Origin: Candidatus Aminicenantes bacterium UBA4085
GTDB lineage: Bacteria; Acidobacteriota; Aminicenantia; Aminicenantales; UBA4085
Assembly (NCBI GenBank): GCA_002383325.1
Contig: DFYJ01000068.1
Location: forward strand, 5,880-14,000
Direction: 5' to 3'
Length of the DNA stretch: 8,121 bases
The position numbers and the translations under genes are program-made. Positions 1 through 7,063 of the stretch are shown one piece after another. The number at the start of each line of letters is the position of its first letter. Position 1 is the stretch's first letter. A model generated the notes under the pieces. The model made no database searches. It was not told the origin of the DNA and worked only from the letters and a program-made list of their open reading frames with translations.

Positions 1-1
1 G

Positions 2-661
2 GCCAAGCCGCTGTCGATCGACACGCCCGACCCGACCCTGGCCGAGGCCGCCCTGAAGGCCTACGACCCGGCTCTGGCCGGCGGCCGGGAGCCGATCCTC
101 AACTCCATCTCCCCGCTGCGGCCCGCGATGTTTGACCTCTTCCGGATCCAACCCTTCCGGCCGATCCTGATGGCCTCCGAGAGGCTTGAGGGCGGTGAAT
201 CCTCGCCCAACCGGACCGCCGAGGAGACCCATCGCACCGCGCGCAGCCTGCTGGCCGAGGCCAAGTCCCGCATCCCGGGCTTCCGCAACGACGGGGCGGT
301 CATCGATCCCGGCATCGCCCCGATAGGAAGCGACTGCGAAGGCCAGCTGCGGCGCGTTTTGGACGCGCTGGCCCTCATCCAGGCCGATTCCGAGCTGGCC
401 GGGACGCACCGATCCGTGGGCTTGAGCAACTTCATGGTCATGCTGCCCTCCAAGCGAGCCGACGGCTCCCCGGTCAAGGGCCCGCTCGAGAGCGCCTTTC
501 TGACCCTGGCCATGCCTCTCGGCTTGGACACGATCATCGGCTCGACGTCCCGCAAGTACGAGATCCTGGCCGAGGGCCACCCGGCCCTGGCCTGCCTGAA
601 CGACATCCTGAAGCTCGAGGGATTCGAGACGCTGCTGCGGCTCAAGGAATTCTACGCCTGA
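2..661 (+). CDS. Pterin-binding corrinoid methyltransferase (AcsE/MetH-like), 3' part
   Basis: This is the C-terminal 219 residues of a TIM-barrel pterin-binding enzyme of the methyltetrahydrofolate:corrinoid methyltransferase type; the start lies before the window. Seen in the sequence, numbered from the first full codon: SIDT (Asp7), ILNS (Asn34), a VIDPG strand (Asp102) and VGLSN (Asn143), followed by LTLAMPLGLDTII. Their order and spacing match the folate-binding Asp/Asn residues of AcsE-type enzymes (LDS, INS, IDP and GLSN blocks). Such enzymes move the N5-methyl group of methyltetrahydrofolate to or from a corrinoid protein in the Wood-Ljungdahl pathway, or act as the folate module of methionine synthase. 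The MTHFR-like gene 8 bases downstream supports a methyl-folate role. Relative to AcsE there is a short insertion after GLSN, including ADGSPVKGP. Dihydropteroate synthase is less likely because GLSN and the C-terminal blocks fit methyltransferases better. The corrinoid partner is not visible. Confidence 0.82.
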   Translation, partial: AKPLSIDTPDPTLAEAALKAYDPALAGGREPILNSISPLRPAMFDLFRIQPFRPILMASERLEGGESSPNRTAEETHRTARSLLAEAKSRIPGFRNDGAVIDPGIAPIGSDCEGQLRRVLDALALIQADSELAGTHRSVGLSNFMVMLPSKRADGSPVKGPLESAFLTLAMPLGLDTIIGSTSRKYEILAEGHPALACLNDILKLEGFETLLRLKEFYA

Positions 662-667
662 GGCGGA
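660..667 (+). promoter_or_regulatory. Ribosome binding site of the MTHFR-like gene
   Basis: GAGGCGGA lies just before the ATG at 670 and overlaps the TGA stop (659-661) of the methyltransferase gene. This suggests translational coupling of the two one-carbon genes and fixes the start. Confidence 0.5.
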
Positions 668-669
668 CC

Positions 670-1458
670 ATGCAGGAGCACATCGACCGGAAGATCTTCC
701 ATATCGAGATCCTGACCCCCAAGCGCGACAGCGAGACGATCGAGGACGACCTGGCCAAATTCGCCGAGAAATACCGCCTGGTGATGGAGGCGGGCTATGC
801 GGCCTGCATCACCGACAACCCCATGGGCCTGCTCAGCTTCCAGGCGACCGAGGTCATCGAGATTGCCGGCTTGCCCGTCCTTCCGGAGCAGCTGCTGGTC
901 CACCTCAACACCTTCCACGCCAAGTCCGAGCTGGACGGTCTGCTGCGGACCTATCGGGCCATGGGCGGCCGCCACCTGCTGATTGTTTCCGGCGACGGCA
1001 GCCAGCGCCTGCATCGGCTGGAGCCGCAGGAGATCGGCATCCCGGCGGTCACGGTGACGTCGGTGGAGCTTCTCCGCTATATCGCCCGGGAATTTCCCGG
1101 GGCTTTCCACTGCGGGGTGGCCTTCAATCCCTACGAGCCGCAGGACGCGGAGCTGGAGAAGATGAAGCGCAAGGTCGAGGCCGGGGCGGAGTTCATCATC
1201 ACCCAGCCGATCATCGGGCGCGACGACCGGGTCCTGGCCCTCAGGCCCTTCGGCCTGCCGGTGATCCTGGACGCCTGGATGTCGAAGAAGCTGCATTTGC
1301 TCTCGGAGTGCGTCGGCGCGACTATCCCGGAGAACACGCCCTACGACCCGATGCAGAATCTGCGGGACCTGCGGGCCTTCTACCCGGACTTCGGCTCCTA
1401 TCTGGCCCTGCTGGGATTCAAGACCCAATACCCCCAGCTCAAGACGATCTGGGGCTGA
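670..1458 (+). CDS. Methylenetetrahydrofolate reductase-like protein
   Basis: A 262-residue protein matching the MetF/MTHFR TIM barrel, which reduces 5,10-methylene- to 5-methyl-tetrahydrofolate with FAD. Landmarks: an N-terminal HIEILTPKR strand whose Glu13 sits where MetF has its catalytic Glu (FEFFPP); a HLNTF strand in place of HLTC; GGRHLLIVSGD with Asp109 matching the RGD flavin-binding block; and KRKVEAGAEFIITQP with Gln179 matching the ITQ block. It is shorter than E. coli MetF (about 296 residues) and the FFPP, TYG and HLTC signatures are altered (ITDNPMG, HLNTF), so it is a divergent member. Electron donor and partner protein (for example MetV) cannot be read here. The ATG is preceded by a GAGGCGGA ribosome site that overlaps the upstream stop codon, so it is probably translated together with the methyltransferase gene. 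No alternative family fits better, but the exact substrate is inferred. Confidence 0.8.
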   Translation: MQEHIDRKIFHIEILTPKRDSETIEDDLAKFAEKYRLVMEAGYAACITDNPMGLLSFQATEVIEIAGLPVLPEQLLVHLNTFHAKSELDGLLRTYRAMGGRHLLIVSGDGSQRLHRLEPQEIGIPAVTVTSVELLRYIAREFPGAFHCGVAFNPYEPQDAELEKMKRKVEAGAEFIITQPIIGRDDRVLALRPFGLPVILDAWMSKKLHLLSECVGATIPENTPYDPMQNLRDLRAFYPDFGSYLALLGFKTQYPQLKTIWG

Positions 1459-1472
1459 GGCCGTCGGGCCGA

Positions 1473-1502
1473 TTGACAGGCTTTTGCGGCCGGGGCTATA
1501 GT
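1473..1502 (+). promoter_or_regulatory. Sigma-70-type promoter of the Gfo/Idh/MocA oxidoreductase gene
   Basis: TTGACA (1473-1478, perfect -35 consensus), an 18-base spacer, then TATAGT (1497-1502, five of six to TATAAT). It starts 15 bases after the MTHFR stop and predicts a transcript start near 1509, leaving a leader of about 15 bases that holds the purine-rich GAAAGAGAGG ribosome site before the ATG at 1524. It suggests the oxidoreductase is expressed independently of the one-carbon genes. It also argues against the longer reading frame that opens upstream at 1308. Confidence 0.72.
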
Positions 1503-1523
1503 CGGGCGGAAAGAGAGGCCGGG

Positions 1524-2672
1524 ATGAGCAAAATCAAGGTCGGTGTCATCGGCGCGGGCTACATCGGGATGGTCCATCTGGAAATGCTCCGCCGGATCCC
1601 GGAAGTCGAGGTCGCGGCCGTGGCCGATCCGGATCTGGATCTGGCCCGGAGGGCCGGGGACCGGCTCGGCATCCCCAAGATCTACGGAAGCGCCGATGAT
1701 CTCCTGGCCGATCCCGGGATCGAGGTCGTCCATGTTTGCGCTCCCAACAACGTCCATTTCGACATCAACCGCAAGGCCATCCTGGCCGGCAAGGACATCC
1801 TGTCCGAGAAGCCCTTAGCCCTGGACGCCCGGGAATCGGGGGAGCTCCTCCGTCTGGCCGCGGAGCGGGGGACGCTGACCGGCATCGACTTCTGCTACCG
1901 CTATTATCCCGTGGTCCAGGAAGCCGCGGCCCGAGTCCGGCGCGGCGACCTGGGCGATGTCCGGGCCTTCGTCGGGCACTTCCTCCAGGACTGGCTGTTC
2001 TACGACACCGACTATTCCTGGCGCCTGGACCCGGCGGTCGCGGGCCGGGCCAACGTAGTCGCCGACCTGGGCAGCCACTGGTGCGACCTGGTCCGATTCA
2101 TCACCGGCCTCAGGATCGTCGAGGTTTTCAGCGAGCTGCACACCTGCATCCCGGTCCGCAAGAAGCCCAAGGCCGGTCCGCGCTCGTTTGCCGCACGGCA
2201 GGAGGGCGAGACCGAGGACGTGCCTATCGAGCTCGATGACTACGCGGCCCTTTTCCTGCGCCTGGAGAACGGCGCCCGGGGCAATTTCACCACCTGCCAG
2301 GTCTGCGCCGGCCGCAAGGTCGACATCGAGCTCCAGGTCTTCGGCTCCAGGGAGTCCTACGCCTGGAGCCATGTCCATCCCAACGCGTTGTGGATCGGCC
2401 GGCGCGACCGCGGCAACGAGACCTTCTATGAATCCTCGCAGCTGCAGGATGCGGCGACCGTCCGCTTCGCCTCCCTGCCGACGGGGCACCCAATGGGCTA
2501 CCATGACGCGGTCACGAATCTCTTCCGCGAGTTCTACGAGGCGGCGGCCGCCAAGCGGGAGGGCCGGCCGTTCCAGGCCGCCTTCCCGGGCTTCGCCGAG
2601 GGGCACGAGGCTATGCGGATCATCGACGCGGCCGTGGAATCGTCGCGGGCCGGACGATGGGTCCGGCTCTGA
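1524..2672 (+). CDS. Gfo/Idh/MocA family NAD(P)-dependent oxidoreductase
   Basis: A 382-residue two-domain dehydrogenase. The N-terminal Rossmann domain opens with VGVIGAGYIG (GxGxxG at residues 10-15). AAVADPD at 31-37 ends the second strand; its acidic Asp suggests NAD preference. APNNVH (73-78) and SEKPLAL (94-100) give the family EKP motif with Lys96. The C-terminal alpha/beta substrate domain has DWLFYDTDYSWRLDP (156-170) and DLGSHWCDL (181-189); His185 fits the family's catalytic histidine. Members oxidise or reduce sugars, inositols and other cyclic polyols; the substrate here cannot be read. The length is typical. The ATG at 1524 is chosen because it follows a ribosome site and a strong promoter and begins exactly at the Rossmann strand. 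No signal peptide is seen, so it is probably cytosolic. It ends 15 bases from the stop codon of the opposing aminotransferase gene. Confidence 0.9.
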   Translation: MSKIKVGVIGAGYIGMVHLEMLRRIPEVEVAAVADPDLDLARRAGDRLGIPKIYGSADDLLADPGIEVVHVCAPNNVHFDINRKAILAGKDILSEKPLALDARESGELLRLAAERGTLTGIDFCYRYYPVVQEAAARVRRGDLGDVRAFVGHFLQDWLFYDTDYSWRLDPAVAGRANVVADLGSHWCDLVRFITGLRIVEVFSELHTCIPVRKKPKAGPRSFAARQEGETEDVPIELDDYAALFLRLENGARGNFTTCQVCAGRKVDIELQVFGSRESYAWSHVHPNALWIGRRDRGNETFYESSQLQDAATVRFASLPTGHPMGYHDAVTNLFREFYEAAAAKREGRPFQAAFPGFAEGHEAMRIIDAAVESSRAGRWVRL

Positions 2673-2677
2673 GCCGG
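2663..2677. repeat. Small perfect hairpin across the oxidoreductase stop codon
   Basis: CCGGCT (2663-2668), loop CTG, AGCCGG (2672-2677): a perfect 6-bp GC-rich stem lying over the TGA stop in the 15-base gap between two convergent genes. There is no T-tract on either side, so it is not a standard intrinsic terminator, although it could hinder read-through. It may equally be chance in GC-rich DNA. Confidence 0.3.
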
Positions 2678-2687
2678 GATCTCCGCA

Positions 2688-3902
2688 TCAGGTCCGGCGA
2701 AGGATGCAGGCCAGGCGGGCCACGCCTTCCCGCAGGTCGGGCGCCCCGGCGTAAGAGAAGTTCAGTCTCATCTCGTCGCGCCGCATCGTGCCGGCCGTGT
2801 AGAACTTGGATCCCGGTATAAAAGCCACCCCGGCCTTGGCGGCCTCGGTGAAGAGGATGTCGGTGTCGATTGGCGGCGGGCAGGTGACCCAGATGAATAA
2901 GCCGCCCTCGGGCTCCGTCCAGCGGATGCCGGTCGGCATGGACTCTTTCAAGGCGGCGATGATGGCGTCCCGCTTGGCCCGGTAGAGCCCGTTGATGCGC
3001 TCGACGTGGGCGGCCATGTAACCCCGCTCCAGGAAGCGGGCCACGGCCCGCTGGGCTACTCCCTCGGGCGAGACGGTGACCTTCTGGGCCCAGCTGGCCA
3101 TGGCCGTGATCAGCGGGGCGGGACCGGCCGCGAACCCGAGCCGCAAGCCCGGGCCCAGGATCTTGGAGAACGACTTGCAGATGGTGACCGTGCGATCGTC
3201 CCCGAACTCGTCCCGGGCCAGGTTCCACAGGCTGGGCAGCCGCCGGCCGTAGTAGCGCAGGTCGCGGTAGGGCTGGTCCTCCAGGATCAGGACCTCGGCC
3301 TCGCGGGCGGTCCGGATGAGATCGCGGCGGCGGGACAGGCTCATGGTCCGGCCGCTGGGGTTCTGGAACTCGGGAATGACATAGAGGAACTTGACGATCC
3401 GGCCGTCGGCCCGCTTGGCCCGGATGACATCCCGGACCCTCTCCACGACCAGCCCTTCCTCGTCCATCTCCACGCCGGCCAGCTCGGCCCCGCAGGCCTC
3501 GATAGCCACCAAAGAGCCGCTGAAGGAAGGAGCCTCGCAGACGACGACGTCACCCGGGTCGATCAGGGCCCGAGTGAAGAGATAGATGGCGTTGGTCGTT
3601 CCGTCGGTGATGAGAATCTCGTCGGGACCGACGGAGGTGTCGCCCTCGTGCCGCAGGATCTGCGCCTTGAGGACGGCGTCGCCTTCACTGGCCCCGTACT
3701 GCAGGACGTCCGCGCCCTCGCGTTCGACGACTTCTTGGAACAAGCCCGCCAGAAGGTCCTTGGGGAACGAGTCGGGCGAGGGCATCCCTCCGGCCAGCGA
3801 GATCATGCCCTCGACGCCCTTGGTCGCTTTCAGCATCTCCCGGATGAACGAGACGCCCATGGAGCGGGTGGCCCGGGACAGCAGCCGTTCGGAGAATGAC
3901 AT
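2688..3902 (-). CDS. PLP-dependent aminotransferase, class I/II (2-aminoadipate/aromatic aminotransferase-like)
   Basis: A 404-residue fold-type I PLP enzyme. Seen: ISLAGGMPSPDSFP (34-47), the N-terminal signature of the LysN/ARO8/MocR-type aminotransferases; LQYGASEG (67-74); NPSG with Asn181; LEDQPY with Asp209 (pyridine-nitrogen partner) and Tyr212; SFSKILGPGLRLG with Lys247, the Schiff-base lysine, and Arg254 for the phosphate; PEGGLFIW (331-338); and MRLNFSY with Arg379, which binds the substrate carboxylate. All catalytic residues are present and the length is normal. It has no winged-helix N-terminus, so it is a free aminotransferase and not a MocR regulator. Known members transfer amino groups between 2-oxoglutarate and 2-aminoadipate, aromatic, branched-chain or other amino acids; the substrate is unresolved. 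A GGAGG ribosome site (3908-3912) five bases before the ATG fixes the start. It is divergent from the exported peptidase gene, which fits amino-acid use. Confidence 0.93.
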   Translation of the reverse strand: MSFSERLLSRATRSMGVSFIREMLKATKGVEGMISLAGGMPSPDSFPKDLLAGLFQEVVEREGADVLQYGASEGDAVLKAQILRHEGDTSVGPDEILITDGTTNAIYLFTRALIDPGDVVVCEAPSFSGSLVAIEACGAELAGVEMDEEGLVVERVRDVIRAKRADGRIVKFLYVIPEFQNPSGRTMSLSRRRDLIRTAREAEVLILEDQPYRDLRYYGRRLPSLWNLARDEFGDDRTVTICKSFSKILGPGLRLGFAAGPAPLITAMASWAQKVTVSPEGVAQRAVARFLERGYMAAHVERINGLYRAKRDAIIAALKESMPTGIRWTEPEGGLFIWVTCPPPIDTDILFTEAAKAGVAFIPGSKFYTAGTMRRDEMRLNFSYAGAPDLREGVARLACILRRT

Positions 3903-3907
3903 GATGG

Positions 3908-3912
3908 CCTCC
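3908..3912 (-). promoter_or_regulatory. Ribosome binding site of the aminotransferase gene
   Basis: The complement reads GGAGG, five bases before the ATG whose first base is 3902. This is a consensus Shine-Dalgarno site and settles the start codon. Confidence 0.7.
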
Positions 3913-3929
3913 GTGGAATCGGAAGCATC

Positions 3930-3960
3930 ATTATACCCGATTGACTTGGCCGCGCGACAA
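3930..3960 (-). promoter_or_regulatory. Candidate promoter of the aminotransferase gene
   Basis: Reading the complement, a perfect TATAAT -10 box (3935 down to 3930) is preceded, after a long 19-base spacer, by TTGTCG (3960 down to 3955), a weak -35 with four of six consensus bases. The transcript would start near 3923 with a leader of about 20 bases carrying the GGAGG site. The region overlaps the opposite-strand peptidase promoter. The -10 is convincing; the -35 is less so. Confidence 0.55.
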
Positions 3961-3970
3961 TGCGTATGAT
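3941..3970 (+). promoter_or_regulatory. Sigma-70-type promoter of the M28 peptidase gene
   Basis: TTGACT (3941-3946, five of six), an 18-base spacer, and TATGAT (3965-3970, five of six). The predicted start near 3977 gives a leader of about 63 bases before the ATG at 4040. It has the same geometry (18-base spacer) as the promoter at 1473-1502, and its -35 lies 5 bases from the opposite-strand -10 box. Confidence 0.7.
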
Positions 3971-4039
3971 CGTCCCTTCCGCGGCGCGCCCTCCGCCGGA
4001 GCGATGGGCCCGAGCCGCCATCCGTCCCAGGAGCGAGCC

Positions 4040-6382
4040 ATGTCCCACCGCATCCGCCGGGCTGCCCCCATGATCCTGTGCGCGGCGCTCATCGCCGGCC
4101 TCGCCGCCGCCTCCGCTCCGCCCGACCGTTGTGTCGTCCCGTCCGCGATGCGCGAGCCGATCTTCCAGGAGTTCTCAGGCGAGAAGGCTTACCTCCACGT
4201 CCAGATGCTGGCCGGGAGCCGGGACCGGACGCCGGAGGAATATAAGGACGTCTACTACGAGACGGCCTACATCCGGGACCAGGCTGTCCTGGCCGGCATG
4301 TCCGACGTTCAAGTCGAGAAGTATCCCTCGCGCGACACCTGGGACGGCGAGGAGGGCGATTTATGGATGGTCAAGCCGACCCTCAAGAAGATCGCCAGCC
4401 TCAACCAGGTGCCGTCTTCCCTGGCCCAGGGCAGCATGAGCGCCGATGTCGAGGCCGAGATGGTCTACGTCGGGGCCGGCCGCGAGGCCGACTACGCCGG
4501 CAAGGACGTGGCCGGGAAGATCGTCCTCGGCAGCGGATCCGTCGGCCAGGCCTTCGGCGGAGCCGTCACCACGCGCGGCGCCGCCGGGGCGCTGGGCACG
4601 GGCTCTTCCGGCGTCAGCTCCGACGCGCCCAACTACAGCCTGGACCAAGTCGGCTGGTCCAACGTCTCGGCTCGCCCGGACAAGGGCGGATTCGGCTTCA
4701 CCCTGTCGCTGCGCCAGTTCCTGGAGCTGCGCGGACTGGCCGAGCGGGGCGAGAAGGTCGTCCTGCGGGCCCACGTTCGGGCTAAGACCCACCCGGCCCA
4801 GATGAACGTCGTTTGGGCCCGCATTCCGGGAAGTGATCCAGCCGCCGGAGAGCTGCTCTGCGTGGCTCACGCCTTCGAGACCATCGCCACGCCCGGGGCC
4901 AACGACAACTGCACCGGCGTCGCGACCCTGCTCGAGATCGGCCGGACCATCGCCCGGCTGGTCCGGGACGGCGTCCTGCCCCGACCGCGGCGGACGATCC
5001 ACTTCATCTGGGGCAACGAGATCTCCGGATCCTCGGCCTTTATGAATAAGCATCCGGAGCTGCAGGACAAGCTTGTGGCCGCTCTCAACTTCGACATGAC
5101 CGGTGCCGATACCGCGGCGACCGCAAGCTACCTGCGGATCAAGATGACTCCGGATGGAATTCCCAGCTTCCTCAACGACCTCATCGCCAGCCTGCTGCGC
5201 TATGTCGACCAGAGCGATATCCGGACCATGCAGGGCCGCAACGGGGTCTTCAGCTACCGGATGTCGCCGCTGGCCGCCATCACCTCGGGCAGCGACCACA
5301 CCGTCTTCCTGGCCGCCCGCATTCCGACCATGCAGTTCAACTACTGGCCGGACAGCTTCTACCACAGCAGCGCCGACCGGCTGGTCAACGTGGATCCGAC
5401 CGAGCTGAAGCGGACCGGATCCGTGGCTGCGGCCGCCTTCGCCTACCTGGCGGGGGCCGGCGAAGCGGAGGCCCGGGACTTGGCTTGGGAGGCCTCGGGC
5501 CACGGCGCCGCTTGGATTGCCGAGGTCGGGCGCCAGGCGGTCCGGCTCATGGGTCGCGATCCGGCCAAGCTCCACGAGCAGTACAAGGCCGCGCTCAACA
5601 AGGTTGACGGCGCCTTCGGCCGGGCTCGAGGGAGTGTCGAATCGGTCCGCAGCCTGGCTGCAACGCCCGCCGTGGAAGCCGACATTCGGGCTTTGAGCGA
5701 AAGCTTGGCGTCGGATCGGGCCGCGGCTGCCCGCCGCATCGACGCGGTTTATGGCAGCCTCTGCGCGGAGCTCAAGATCAAGCCCGCCGCGCTTAAGCTG
5801 ACGGACAGGGAGATCGAGTTCTCCAAGCTCGTTCCGCGCCGCAAGTACAAGGCCTATTCCGAGGAGGCCCAGAAGCGCAGCCAGGCTATGCGCGGTGGGA
5901 TGCCTCCTGGGGGCGGCGCTCCGGCAGGCGCCCCCGCGCCGGGGCAAGCCCAGACCCCTCCGCCCGCTCCGGCACCGGTCAAGCCGGCGGTTCAAACGCC
6001 TCCGCCCACACCGGCCAAGCCCGAAGCCAAAGCTCTGGCCCAGGGCCAGACCGCGCAGCCTGCGGCCGCACCGGCGAAACCGACGGGGCAGGCGGGGGGA
6101 CCACCGTCGGCCGGCGGGAGGCCCAGCGGCTTCCGGGGGATGGGCTTCACCTCCTCCTCGATCAATTACTTCATCGACGGGAAACGGACCATCCTGGAGA
6201 TCTACAACGGCGTCCGGGCCGAGTGCGGCAACCTCCAGATCGGCAGCGAAGACGCCAAGTATGGCTATATTTTGGGACCCGAGTACCCCGATGTGGACCT
6301 GGATGCCGTCGTCTCCATCATCAAGAACCTGGAGAAGACCGGAGTCATCGAGATCGTCCCCGCCGCCAAGGGCAAGCGGTGA
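4040..6382 (+). CDS. Exported M28-like metallopeptidase with C-terminal accessory domain
   Basis: A 780-residue protein. Residues 1-26 form a signal peptide (MSHRIRR, then a hydrophobic core ending near ASA). A PA-like insertion lies around 139-245 (KIVLGSGSVG...RGAAGALG). The peptidase core carries all five expected zinc ligands of M28 aminopeptidases: His277 (VAHAFE), Asp289 (PGANDN), Glu327 (WGNEISGS), Asp352 (NFDMTG) and His442 (FYHSS), plus SDH at 418-420. The usual HxD aspartate is Phe279 and the general-base Glu before the zinc-binding Glu is Asn326, so catalysis may be altered. A helical region follows to about 616, then a Pro/Ala/Gly-rich linker (617-702) and a compact domain (703-780). 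The start at 4040 has AGGAG six bases upstream and gives a clean signal peptide; an in-frame ATG at 4004 is a weaker alternative. Likely role: extracytoplasmic peptide cleavage, with activity unproven. It is followed by a coupled acetyltransferase gene. Confidence 0.85.
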   Translation: MSHRIRRAAPMILCAALIAGLAAASAPPDRCVVPSAMREPIFQEFSGEKAYLHVQMLAGSRDRTPEEYKDVYYETAYIRDQAVLAGMSDVQVEKYPSRDTWDGEEGDLWMVKPTLKKIASLNQVPSSLAQGSMSADVEAEMVYVGAGREADYAGKDVAGKIVLGSGSVGQAFGGAVTTRGAAGALGTGSSGVSSDAPNYSLDQVGWSNVSARPDKGGFGFTLSLRQFLELRGLAERGEKVVLRAHVRAKTHPAQMNVVWARIPGSDPAAGELLCVAHAFETIATPGANDNCTGVATLLEIGRTIARLVRDGVLPRPRRTIHFIWGNEISGSSAFMNKHPELQDKLVAALNFDMTGADTAATASYLRIKMTPDGIPSFLNDLIASLLRYVDQSDIRTMQGRNGVFSYRMSPLAAITSGSDHTVFLAARIPTMQFNYWPDSFYHSSADRLVNVDPTELKRTGSVAAAAFAYLAGAGEAEARDLAWEASGHGAAWIAEVGRQAVRLMGRDPAKLHEQYKAALNKVDGAFGRARGSVESVRSLAATPAVEADIRALSESLASDRAAAARRIDAVYGSLCAELKIKPAALKLTDREIEFSKLVPRRKYKAYSEEAQKRSQAMRGGMPPGGGAPAGAPAPGQAQTPPPAPAPVKPAVQTPPPTPAKPEAKALAQGQTAQPAAAPAKPTGQAGGPPSAGGRPSGFRGMGFTSSSINYFIDGKRTILEIYNGVRAECGNLQIGSEDAKYGYILGPEYPDVDLDAVVSIIKNLEKTGVIEIVPAAKGKR

Positions 6383-6870
6383 TCCGCCTCCTGGCCCTGG
6401 CCCCGGACGATTTGCGCCGCCTGCGCGAGGGAGCCGGTTTGGATTCCTGCCGGGGCTTCGCCGCGGCCGAGCCGGACCTGCTGCCGGCGGTGGTCGTCGA
6501 GGACGCCGGCCGCCGCTTCGAGGCAGGCGAGGAGTGGTTCTGGTGCTCGCCGCGCCTCTTCCTCGAGGAGGAGACGGGACTCCTCGTCGGCGCCGGAAGC
6601 TACAGGAATGCTCCCCGAGCCGGGGAAGTCGAAATCGGCTATGGGGTGGCCGCCTCCCAGGCCGGCCGCGGCCTGGCCTCCGCGGGGACGGCGCGCATGA
6701 TCGAGGAGGCCTTCGGACGGCCCGAGGTCACGGCCGTCACGGCCGAGACGTCCGTCACCAACCGGGCCTCCGAGCGCGTCCTGGAAAAGAACGGATTCAG
6801 CCGCTGCGGCAGCCGGGTCGATCCTGAAGACGGCCCTCTGACGTGCTGGCGTCTGACCAGGCCTTTCTAA
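6379..6870 (+). CDS. GNAT-family N-acetyltransferase (RimJ/RimL-like)
   Basis: A 163-residue protein. It starts at GTG 6379, whose GTGA overlaps the peptidase TGA by four bases; this is a classical coupling arrangement, and an upstream start would overlap the peptidase gene much further. Seen: GLLVGAGSYRN (67-77) as the central strand, EVEIGYGV (83-90), then the acetyl-CoA pyrophosphate loop QAGRGLA (94-100), and AETSVTNRASERVLEKNGF (122-140), the Asn/Ser-containing helix and KxGF turn typical of RimJ/RimL-like acetyltransferases. Such enzymes transfer acetyl from acetyl-CoA to an amine on a protein terminus, amino acid or small molecule; the substrate is not predictable. The full GNAT core is present and there is no signal peptide, so it is probably cytosolic while its upstream partner is exported. 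The shared transcript may therefore not mean a shared pathway. Confidence 0.87.
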   Translation: MIRLLALAPDDLRRLREGAGLDSCRGFAAAEPDLLPAVVVEDAGRRFEAGEEWFWCSPRLFLEEETGLLVGAGSYRNAPRAGEVEIGYGVAASQAGRGLASAGTARMIEEAFGRPEVTAVTAETSVTNRASERVLEKNGFSRCGSRVDPEDGPLTCWRLTRPF

Positions 6871-6970
6871 CGAATCCGTTTCGATTTTCAGTGCCCGCGG
6901 CTGGGTCCCCATCCCGGATGTGCAGGTTGTGTTCGCCTTGATCGCCGCTCGTCTCGAGCCGCCTTCCCGT
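6871..6970. other. Non-coding spacer after the acetyltransferase gene
   Basis: No credible gene was found. CGAA/TTCG (6871-6874 with 6880-6883) could form a very weak hairpin followed by ATTTTC directly after the acetyltransferase stop. The rest shows no motif I can name. It runs into the left direct repeat of the element at 6984. Confidence 0.4.
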
Positions 6971-6983
6971 TCCGAAAAAAAGG
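6971..6983 (+). repeat. Left flanking direct repeat (possible target-site duplication)
   Basis: TCCGAAAAAAAGG directly abuts the left inverted repeat. It matches the repeat at 7294-7306 at 12 of 13 positions (A versus C at position 11). Its placement exactly outside the inverted repeats is what a transposon target duplication would give. Confidence 0.6.
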
Positions 6984-7063
6984 TTCATCGCCAGATTTCG
7001 GGGGGACAGAGCGATTCGGGGTATCGGCCAACGGCGAAATAGCAAGGGCTCCGCCTTTTTCCA
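6984..7063 (+). repeat. Left long terminal inverted repeat
   Basis: About 80 bases, related to the complement of 7219-7293. Blocks in the same order in both copies: the outer 19 bases (18 matches, A/G at position 10); GAGCG and TTC; GGGTATCG (7019-7026); CGGC; GGGCTC; and GCCTTTTTCCA (7053-7063). Small gaps separate the blocks, so the copies have diverged. Confidence 0.72.

Noticed and set aside
1308..1523. N-terminal extension of the oxidoreductase frame back to 1308
   Set aside because: It overlaps the MTHFR gene out of frame, precedes the promoter at 1473-1502, and the Rossmann strand begins right after the ATG at 1524.
1815..2606. Long open frame on the - strand opposite the oxidoreductase gene
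   Set aside because: Its composition is that of an antisense shadow in GC-rich DNA, with no recognisable domain and no ribosome site, while the + strand gene has clear family motifs.
3006..3899. 297-residue + strand frame opposite the aminotransferase gene
   Set aside because: It has no family motifs and lies wholly inside a gene with every PLP-enzyme landmark intact.
4361..5995. 544-residue open frame on the - strand opposite the peptidase gene
   Set aside because: It is a GC-driven antisense shadow; the + strand frame carries a signal peptide and all metal-ligand motifs.
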